DNA from: Salvator merianae
Taxonomy: Eukaryota > Chordata > Lepidosauria > Squamata > Teiidae
DNA: 64,000 bases
Direction: 5' to 3'
Assembly (NCBI GenBank): GCA_003586115.2
Contig: QVOM02000023.1
Span: 5,895,181 to 5,959,180, forward strand
Shown: positions 55,780-64,000 of the stretch, piece by piece
Layout of the letters: every line of letters starts with the position of its first letter
How positions within the stretch are numbered: position 1 is the first letter of the stretch
Notes under the pieces: model-generated
Databases searched by the model: none
What the model saw: the letters and a program-made list of their open reading frames with translations, nothing else
Told to the model about the DNA's origin: nothing
Translations under genes and position numbers: made by a program

Positions 55780-56670
55780 GGGAAGTCAGTAGATGCATGC
55801 AGAGCAAAACAAATACATCTGATCAATTAGACCCTCATTTATGAACAGCTGCGCAATAGCGCACTTGTTAGTTTTTAACCTGGTCCAAGCACTGTGTCAT
55901 TGTTGTGCGTTTGCAGCATCCACTGTATAAAGATGAAGCCTTGGCTTTCATCTTTCTACAGGGCCAGCTCCTATGAATTCTGCATTCAGGAGTCCATGAA
56001 ACATCTCAAATCCGATACAATCACAAGTAGAGCTGCAAGCTTGCATTTCCAAACCTTGCCATCGGAGGGCGTTGGCATCTAGCTGAGCTGAGTCTTCGTT
56101 GCAGAGAGAGGTTTATTTGCTTCTTTTAGGATTTTTGCTTCAGTGATACAGTGCTAAGGCCGAGACCCTTATATATGTAAATTTAGCAGCTTCATCGCCA
56201 AATGTGTCTGTCACTTCAGTCCCTAGCTGCAGTGAGAATGAATTCATTTTGGAGAAAATGTATTCAACGGGAGACAGACGAGCCAAGGAGCTGCCATATA
56301 AGCTCTCTGGCCCACTAAGGTCTTGAATAAACACAGGGTGGCAGAAAGAGGGAGCGGCAATTGAACCAAGTGTCATGGTATCATCTCTGACCTATTTGAG
56401 GAAGGATTGCTGTGTTTGCTGCATGCTTGGGAGTTGCTGTGAGGAGGGGGAAAAGCCTCACCAACATAGCCAGCATTTCCCAAACTTCAGTCATGTGTGT
56501 GTCACCTTCATGATTTCTTGCTGTAGCCGTGTACCAGCCATGCAGATGCAACTCTAGGTGAATTGGGCAACCACCTAACACCTCAGACATGCCAAGGCCC
56601 AGACAGTCTCTTGAGATTCTGTCTTCCTAGCTATCAGCCTTCCTATAAATCCAGAGCTCTCCAAAGACTC
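55780..56670. other. Gene-free stretch
   Basis: Nothing assignable. Confidence 0.4.
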
Positions 56671-56673
56671 CAG

Positions 56674-56760
56674 TTGCTTGCTTGCTTGTTTGTTTGTTTG
56701 TTTGCATTTTCATCCTGCCTTATACCCTAAGGACAAACAGTTAAATGCATAAAAGCCATG
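56674..56760 (-). mobile_element. LINE/SINE 3' tail with (CAAA)n/(GCAA)n
   Basis: Minus strand: TTAGGGTATAAGGCAGGATG then AAAATGCAAACAAACAAAC, the tail form of this repeat group. The tetranucleotide run at 56674-56705 is the terminal repeat. Confidence 0.5.
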
Positions 56761-56910
56761 ACATCCCCAAAAAACAGCAGGCTACAATAAGATGAACCTC
56801 CACCTGCTGTGGGGGGCACTTGGAAAGCAGGGGCCATCTTGGGAACCTGAAGGTGACAGCAGCTCACCAATGTCCTTGTGCTCCACTCCCTATGACAAGA
56901 TGGTTTAGTG

Positions 56911-56988
56911 GATCCTGCACTGAGCAGGAGGTTGGACTCGATGACCCTGGAGGTCCCTTCCAATTCTGTGATTCCATGATTTTATGAT
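56911..56988 (+). mobile_element. CR1 3' terminus
   Basis: GATCCTGCACTGAGCAGGAG, GTTGGACTCGATGACCCTGG, GGTCCCTTCCAATTCTG and the end TGATTCCATGATTTTATGAT. Confidence 0.9.
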
Positions 56989-57054
56989 GCTTGCTGTGAG
57001 TGGCAGAGGGCAGGAGTGGTCACTGCCAGGAACCTGAAGATGATAGCTGCTTAC

Positions 57055-57330
57055 TAGGGATGTGCATAAACTTAAAAATGGCTGTTCATTTTGAATTGAA
57101 CCAAACTCCCTTTCTTCAGTTCAAATTCAAACTTCCTCCTTAAAAAGGCAGGGTCTCTGGTTGGGTGTCTCAAAACTACCAAACACCCTCTGTTCACTGC
57201 AAACAGTGTTTCAGACTGGAACTGTCTGAACTCAAGCAAGGTGAGCTTGATGGGTTCATTCAAACACCCTTTCTTTGGTTCAAGTTCAGGCTTTGTATAG
57301 GCAGGGTGGTTGATTCGGACACAAACCTCC
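57055..57330. mobile_element. MITE family B relative, right end unclear
   Basis: The left end TAGGGATGTGCATAAAC is canonical. The body has TTCAGTTCAAATTCAAAC and CATTCAAACACCC motifs like 46385-46830. Confidence 0.5.
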
Positions 57331-57538
57331 TGACACTTAGTATTCGATGCAAACATCTTAGTAGGGCTACCAGTAGGTTTATCCCTCAAATCAAGATCAG
57401 CTCCTGGGGGCTTCGCGGAAGTGACCATGCAGTTTTCTTTGCAGGAATGCAGAAGCGGTTTGCCATTAGCTTATTCTGGGGAATTGCAAAGGAGCAAACC
57501 TGTGACCAAGGACTGGAGAAGCCTGATGGTTTGTCAGC

Positions 57539-57570
57539 CGTGTGTGTGTGTGTGTGTGTGCGCGCGCGCG
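57539..57570. repeat. (GT)n(GC)n microsatellite
   Basis: GT units pass directly into CG units, an alternating purine/pyrimidine tract. Confidence 0.95.
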
Positions 57571-57714
57571 TGCTTTTGTAGTACCTAGATGGCTACTGAG
57601 ATGACTGTTTGCGACTGCACTTTGAACATGCTTTTGCTTTCAGTCTGCATGCTGTGAGAGACATATCTTGCTTTCTTTGCCAGGCAGCATCCCCACCCTA
57701 GTTATGTCCTGGCC

Positions 57715-57765
57715 TGCATCTGTCTGCTTTCTACGCAATTGCTCTACCACTGAGCTACAAGGACC
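57715..57765 (-). mobile_element. tRNA-like SINE head fragment
   Basis: Minus strand: GGTCCTTGTAGCTCAGTGGT then AGAGCAATTGCGTAGAAAGC. The A-box half is well preserved (57741-57757) but no B box follows at the right distance, so it is a fragment and not a tRNA gene. Confidence 0.6.
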
Positions 57766-57889
57766 ATCGCTGATCATATCACACACGCATTGCCTAAAAG
57801 ATGTGCTTGTGGAACGTGTGGCAAAAGCAATTCATAGGCGAAATCACCCAGCATGCCAGATCTTTAGTGGGAGCGCGGAAAGATCTTAA

Positions 57890-58465
57890 CGTGAACCTCC
57901 CCTGCCTTTTTCGTCCCTGTGGGCACATTCACAGATTCGGGAGCACGTTACAGAACTTATCCTTTCGGTAACGTTCCCCCCATCACGGGCTCTTTCCCAC
58001 CCACTGAGACAGACAGAAAGTGAGAACCACATGCAAGAATCGTTTGCTTTTTCATCACAGCGTACAAAAAGCCAGATCCAGTACATCTGAAATGCATCAA
58101 TGACTTTGACGGTTTAATGAGCTGATGGGTCAGGAAAGATTTTAAAACTATGCATTTTGCAAGGGACTGATAACTTTCCTGTTCTTGTTTTTCTTCCTTC
58201 TTTCTGGCTGCCTTTAGAGAAGGGCTCTCAAAGCCAGAGATAAGCTGGGATATTTTAATGTGAATGATTCCTGCCCTGCTCTGTGAGGTCTCATCCCATT
58301 CCTACTGCTTTCACTAGAGAACTGCCTCCAGGGGGAACACCTAAGCACACAGCATTGGAGCTACCGTAGTGTTTCTCTTTCCATTAGATTTATCTGTTTT
58401 GACCCTCTTCCTTTTATCTTCTTTGCCATCTGAACCACATCTGGTTTTGATCAAACTTGGACAGG
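57890..58465. other. Gene-free stretch
   Basis: Nothing assignable. Confidence 0.4.
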
Positions 58466-58469
58466 CTTA

Positions 58470-58801
58470 ATGGGATATGCAAATTTCGACACGCATTCGA
58501 CAATTCATAGAAAATTTCATTTCTGCAATTTTTCACATCGAAACGAAAATGACTTCTTTCACACTGGCAATTTTCGATCGAAAACAAAAAAGCCTATTCT
58601 TTTGTGAAAATGAAATTCATCGAATTTTCACTTTTTTTTTTTGCATATTTCATTGTGTTTAAACCATGAAAATGGCAATTCCAATGGGAAAGCATTGCAA
58701 AAAAATATGAAAATGAATGCGAAAATTGCAAAATTCACTTATGAAGTGGGGGGAAAAAAAATCACTCGAAAATGAATCATTTTTTTTTCATGCCATTCCT
58801 A
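58470..58801. mobile_element. MITE family B, copy 4
   Basis: GGGATATGCAAATTTCGAC opens and CATGCCATTCCTA closes. The interior (CATCGAAACGAAAATG, GTGTTTAAACCATGAAAATG, AATGAATGCGAAAA) follows the 9465-9803 copy closely. No clear target duplication. Confidence 0.7.
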
Positions 58802-59030
58802 TGTTCAGGTTTGAACTCATACAGGTTTCTAACCTGTTCATTGCCCAAGAAAGGAGTTTAAATGTTCTTTTGAAGGGGAAAAAAAAGATGAACAGAAACA
58901 GATTGAGATCAAATTAACTGGTTCAATCTGTTCAGACACCCACCCCACTAGTCCAGTTTGACCTTGAACCGATCCAGTTTGATTTGAACCTATTCACAAA
59001 TGAACAGGTTTTACACATCTCACCCATGAA
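58802..59030. mobile_element. Second family B-like block, adjoining
   Basis: It begins where the previous element ends. TTCAGGTTTGAACTC, GGTTCAATCTGTTCAGAC and a right end TTACACATCTCACCC match the GGTTCA-rich subtype at 46385. The left end is missing, so one element may have inserted at the other's edge. Confidence 0.45.
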
Positions 59031-59034
59031 GGCC

Positions 59035-60475
59035 CTGTCTTGACATAGCAATGTTGCATAGAGGGTGACTAGCATGTGGTCTTCTAAATGAGCTACAGTT
59101 GTCGTGATTTCTAGAGGTTCACCCATCCTTACGTTACCTAAAAAGGTGCTGATCGTTACATTTGCTTGCATATACCTAGCCTTTCTGCCAAGACCGGATC
59201 CCAAGTTATTTAAAGCAATAGTTGCAACACCTGTTATTAGTACTAATATTAGTTGCATAGTGCACCAGATGTAACGACTGGAATTTTGTCCCATCATCAA
59301 TTTTAATCCTAAATAAGAATGCAGGAATCAGTGAGATATTGTGCCGACAGATCTAAACAGCAGTGCTTCTTGCAGCTGTGGTATTGTTATCTTGTCTACT
59401 ATTCTGTTGTCATCTAAGTATTTTCTGAATTCCTTCAGCATTGCATGTAATGAATCAGTAACCAGTGGAAGTAGTACTATTATTCTTATTCTTATTCTTA
59501 TTATTTGAAGATAGGAATTCAAAGGCTATGGCACAAGCCAGCAGTTATGATCCCAGTGGTTATTGGCACATTGGGTGCCATACCAAAACCCTTTGGTCGG
59601 CACTTAGAACATCTGCATATCAACAAAATCTCCATTGGTCAAATTCAAAAGGCCACACTGCTCTGATCTGCACACCTTTTACATAGACACATTACGTCTA
59701 TAGACTTGGTGGCAGGTGCTCCTGGGTGCAAATGGAAGCTCCTTCTCTGTTGCACACCGGTTTGCAGGCTCCATTTGAAATTCCTGCAATGCTGGAACTT
59801 TGTCGGCACTAGAAGCAAATCTATGGTGGGGGAAGAGAATCTCTTTTCACCTACTCACACCAGTCACCTCTACTAATCTTACAGGTCCTAGTCAGACACT
59901 AAGGGTAATCTACCACACTGGTAGCCAAATGGATGAAGTGAGAAGCATAAGTTATTTCAGCATGGAAATCAGATGAAAGTGCTCTTCTTTTAAGAGAAAT
60001 GGGCTGCCACACATCTTGTGAACAGATTTCGAACACAAACTGATCTTTGCTCACCTCTACTCACAAAATGTCTTTCAGCAGGAGGAGGGTCTTTCACTGG
60101 CTCGGTCCCCTCTGGTCACCACTGATGGGCCAGAAATGCTCTTTGATCACCTCAGTGCTGCAACTTTTCATGCATATAGTTAGAGCTACAGAGACTCTTT
60201 CTTCATAGCCTTACTGGGCTCCGCCAGTTCTAAAACTTGATGGAGTATAAATCAGTGTAATGCTTCTATTAATTAATTTTGACCTACATACAACTCATTC
60301 ACCTATTAGCGAAGATGTCCTGCATTTTGAACACAATCTTCTGTCAAATGCTATCGCCTCATCAAAATGACTTCTCCAAAAATAAAAGAGGGGGCTCAGC
60401 CCAGACCATGCCTATCAAAGGCAAAGCCCAGAGCATTCTTTTTTTAAAAAAAAATCTATGTTGTAAAAATCCGCA
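59035..60475. other. Gene-free stretch with a (ATTCTT)n run
   Basis: Four hexamer-like units lie at about 59481-59503. Otherwise nothing recognised. Confidence 0.4.
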
Positions 60476-60479
60476 GAAT

Positions 60480-60660
60480 TAGAGATTGATAATTGAGATT
60501 CCAGCCAGAGTGAAGAGAACAGAGATGCTCTAATTAAATTCTGTGTGGTGGTTATAATTAACCCATTTAATCATTTATTACACTCTCCACAGATAATACA
60601 GGCAACATTAGTATCAGTCATTTATTAAGATTCTTTCACTGCAGTTTTTGGTATGGATTG
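60480..60660. promoter_or_regulatory. Candidate conserved non-coding element
   Basis: TTATAATTAACCCATTTAAT and CATTTATTAAG words in repeat-free sequence; texture-based only. Confidence 0.2.
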
Positions 60661-60907
60661 AGCATTGAGAGCTGAGACCCTTGGGTGGTCTTCATTGATT
60701 GATGGATTGGATGGTTGCCTAGTTGATAGTCATTTCTATGCCACCCTGCACATAGGTTCCAGGAAGGTGGACGAGATAGGAAAAGAAGAGGCAAGTGGTA
60801 TACAAATATAAATCCAGCAATAAAAGTAGTATCAGTGGCTACTAGAAAGGATGTCTGGGTACCACTTCTGGGCTGGAGGGACAGACAGGATGCCTCTAAA
60901 GGCTGTT

Positions 60908-60945
60908 TGCAAAACCTTCACCTGCTCTCAGTTTCCTGCAAACAG
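60908..60945 (-). mobile_element. CR1 3' UTR scrap
   Basis: GCAAAACCTTCACCTGCTCT then CAGTTTCCTGCAAA matches the middle of the 35350 copy. Flanks do not. Confidence 0.6.
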
Positions 60946-60949
60946 CCCT

Positions 60950-62485
60950 ATCCCATTCCAGAGGTACCCCCTCCTGGCATGGGATGGGTGGTGCATCCTG
61001 GGCCATAACATCCTGCCCTGGACTGCGGATAGCGGAGGTCTGTGCAGAAATGGGATCCGTGGGTAACATTGTGATTACAATCTATGGCTCTGTTTTGCCG
61101 TGTTGTGAAATGAGCAGCAGAGATTTGCCAGATAAACAACCCTAGGCTGTCCCTGCGTGATCAGTGGGGATCGGGTGTGTGCACAGGAAATGCATTTCCT
61201 GCAAACCTGATCCATCAGTACAGACTGCCCTGTTTCCAAAGTTAGACTGGCTGCCGCCCTTCTGTTATCTTCTCCTAGCGATCCATCTTAGCAGGCAGAT
61301 GATGTTAACAGCAAACCCCTCCGTTCTCAGCTCTCTTTCCTCTCTTATTTCTTTCAGTCTTTGAATATTTAATGCTTCAAAGAAATTTAAGCATCTAATG
61401 CAAATGTTGATTAATAACAAAGACGTTCAGGGCTACCAAGCTGCAAGATCCTTTTATCTTTGAGGGAAGAGAGGACTTTTGGCAGAAAATATGCACTTAT
61501 TTCTCCCATCAGAGAGCTTTGGAGAGCTGGCTCAGACAATCAGACTAGCAAGACCAAATTCAGAGGAGCATAACATAGCATGTTTAGCACAAGGACCAGA
61601 GTGAGACCACAAGAACCTCCTTGCACATGAAGCAAGGAAGGTCTTGGCTGGCTCAGTGCTTCTCACTTGGCTGATTCTCCCCTTGAAGAGTGCAGGCATG
61701 GGTGTGGGCACAGTGCTGGATCTTGCCCATTGTGACTGGTGGGGCGGAGCTCAAAGGAAGTGTCTAAAAGGAGTCAGGAACAGGTATTGCAAATGGCAAG
61801 CGGGCCACCAGAAGGTCACAATTCTCTGCAAACCTCCACGTGAAATTTAACTCCACTGGGCTGGGTGGATTAGGTACACACTGGCCAACCCTGAACTCAA
61901 ACCTACATAAAGGAGAAAGGAAGTGCAGACATAGGCCTGAACTGAAACCTGCACAAAGGAGAACAGAAGTGCGGACATAGGCCCAATGCCATCACATCTC
62001 CGTCTGAGACAGCAGCAGGTGCTTTATCACGGTCATGTTGTCCCATTTTTGAACACAATCGCAGATGGAAGCACCATTTACCTAAATGGAGATGCTTCCG
62101 TTTGCTGCTGAGAAGATATCTCCCCCTCACTGGAAAAATTGACAGTCACAAACATCTCCCTCAGTCATCTGGAAAGCAGAAACCTCAGCACTGTCTGAAC
62201 AGCCCCCCAGATTTCCTACAATAGCACTTTTACGGAATAGCGGATCACTACTGTGGGGCTGTAAAGCGAACACCATAGTCATGTTTGGCACTCCCTATAC
62301 AGTCCTGGGGGAATCACAGGCTTCAGCCTGTGTCTGGAGGCATCTTAAGAATACTGCTACTTGCACCATTCTTAATGTAGAAGAAGGGAGATGGAATATT
62401 TGAAAGTGCTTTGATTTCTCCCCGTGCGGATCCTGCCTCAGTCTCCGGTTTATTTGCATTTGTCACTGCCTTTATGGAAGACTTT
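60950..62485. other. Gene-free stretch
   Basis: A short tandem-like repeat at about 61890-61990 (GCACAAAGGAGA-type and GACATAGGCC-type phrases twice). No gene. Confidence 0.4.
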
Positions 62486-62489
62486 TATT

Positions 62490-64000
62490 TGAATTGTTGC
62501 ACTTGTTTTCTCAGTTTGGGGTTATTATTTAATATCTGTATCAACTCCCTTGTTGCTAGGATAAATAACCTAGACCATCTTTCCTCCAAACTAGCAAACA
62601 AACATGTTGCAATTCTTTTATATCGGTTTGAAGTGTGCTCTACACTGCCGTTCCAGCTACCGCCTAGAAGAAAGTCTGACCATTAATTATGCCAAAACAA
62701 AAATAATCTGTTTTGCTAGGTGCCTCAGACTTCATCTTTGGAAAATAAATGGCCAGGAAACAGAGCAAGTCAACGCTTCCAAATATTTAGGCTTAATATT
62801 CCGTGCTACAGGCAGCTGAAATATTCACTTAGAATATGTTATCCGAAATGCCTCAAAGTCATCTTCAGCCATACAATCCTTTTTTTCTTTACAAGAGGAA
62901 CTCTATTTGTCCCTGCAGCTATAAAATTATTTTCAGCAAAGGTCATCTCTCAACTGTTATATGGCATACGGTTAGGTTTGTACAAACATTTTTCTCATGC
63001 AGAAGCCATTCAATCTTTATTTCTAAAACAGGTCCTTCACATTCCTCGATCTGTACCCAACGCTGCCCTCCAGAGTAAGGTCGGAATGCTTAAACCTGAA
63101 ACCAACTTGAAACCAGAACCTAGATCCATATCTTTGGCTACTGACTAAAGCTATATTTTCTATTACCAGGCCTAGCTTCATTGGCTTTGATTGACACTTA
63201 GGATTCAAAATGGAAATCCTCACTTAAGCAAAAGCTCCATCTTTATAGCTTCATGCCAGAAACTCTTCTGATGCTAGGGTATGAAAAGGTGCTTCTGATA
63301 CTAAGGGTGTGGTCACATAGAGCATTTAGGGGACATGTATTTCCAAAGGGTCGCCCCATTTGTGAACACAGGAGAAAAACAACAACTACATTACACAGTT
63401 TTTAAAAGATGTACCTAATAGCCTCCTACCTTCTTCATGCTCTTGGCCTCAAAGCGTAGGAACCCTTCCATACTCCATATCAACAAATGCTCACCACTGA
63501 TTTGCTGCTGCTGGCCAGTTTTCCCAAGACCCTGACTGGTCAGCAGTGGTAGCAGCTAGGATTGATTCAGGAGTTTTATAGACATCCTACTCCATTCACC
63601 TTAAATCCTCCTTACCCCAAGAGCGATTTTCTTGAGTTTGTGGAAAGGGAAGATATACAGAGACCTGAGGATGAAATAAGTGTTGTTTTTTTTTTAATAT
63701 TTGTCCTTTGGGTCCCTAATTTGTCCCAGGGCCGCCCTTGACTATATGTCTGAACATACCCTAAAACAATACTTATTTTCTCAAATGAACAACTCCTTAA
63801 TTTAGCTTCCCGTTAGATAGTTCTTATCTTCCATACCAACCTACTAGATATTTTAAACAAATCACTATTTCCAAATTCAGAAGAGTGTTTTCTTTAGCTT
63901 AACTTGATGTCTTACCAACTGCGGTCTTGAAAAGGAAATACAACACTCTCTCTTTGTGAGGCAGAGGCTGTAGAAACAGCTTATGTCTTACTCTACTGCC
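62490..64000 (+). mobile_element. Non-LTR LINE reverse transcriptase remnant, catalytic box deleted, split by a MITE
   Basis: Plus-strand pieces in shifting frames follow the order of a LINE ORF2. The RT palm gives NICINSLVARINNLDH, SKLANKHVAILLY; then LEESLTINYAKTKI, VNASKYLGLIFRATGS; the thumb gives FVPAAIKLFSAKVISQLLYG and VLHIPRSVPNAALQSKVGM. After an insertion, a C-terminal region follows (FSLARLDVLPTAVLKGKYN, then VETAYVLLYC). The frame goes from ILLY straight to IGLK, so the segment with the catalytic ADD is missing. Several frameshifts and stops. The family (possibly the I/Vingi group) is not settled. The element runs off the window. Confidence 0.75.
63302..63763. mobile_element. hAT-like non-autonomous element inserted in the LINE
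   Basis: The left end TAAGGGTGTGGTCACATAGA is the inverse of the right end TATATGTCTGAACATACCCTA with a few mismatches. LINE coding similarity stops at 63300 and resumes just after 63763, which fixes the 462-bp length independently. A possible eroded duplication is CTGATACT against ACAATACT. Confidence 0.7.

Noticed and set aside
57715..57765. tRNA gene
   Set aside because: Only the D-arm/A-box half is intact; no B box at the proper distance.

Overview
This window looks like non-coding nuclear DNA from a vertebrate, most likely a squamate reptile (lizard or snake). The main reason is the repeat mixture: 3' ends of CR1-type LINEs, L2-like LINEs, 5'-truncated L1 copies, tRNA-headed SINEs of the CORE/MIR-like type, a second non-LTR LINE type, Ty3/gypsy debris, many hAT-like non-autonomous DNA elements (MITEs) and long microsatellites. 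I cannot name the species; gecko-like SINEs are only an impression. I found no convincing host protein-coding exon, rRNA, functional tRNA gene or CRISPR array. The open frames are short, and the longest are explained by repeats or by chance.

Layout. 1-13 kb: an L1 tail with a perfect 16-bp target duplication, an L2-like 3' end running into a GATA array, the first copies of two MITE families (A at 4622, B at 5357 and 9465), CR1 3' ends, a long minus-strand CR1 fragment that carries telomere-type repeats, and an L2-like LINE split by a SINE. 13-31 kb: mostly unique sequence with possible conserved non-coding blocks, a second L1 tail, more MITEs, and a Ty3/gypsy RNase H fragment next to an inverted-repeat element. 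31-46 kb: a probable gypsy-type LTR, opposed CR1 fragments, the first copy of MITE family E, a SINE, a third L1 tail and several blocks that resemble conserved enhancers. 46-64 kb: nested MITEs, a cluster of three near-perfect hairpins, a 221-bp palindromic MITE, more CR1 and MITE debris, and a decayed LINE reverse transcriptase at the right edge, itself split by a hAT-like element.

How the parts work together: nothing reads as an operon or a coordinated gene system. The history is one of repeated insertion: SINE into LINE, MITE into MITE, MITE into LINE, and possibly MITE into gypsy. The most informative features are these nested insertions, the families of elements with palindromes just inside their ends, and the low-repeat AT-rich blocks, which suggest a gene desert or a large intron. 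No undescribed biological system is evident.
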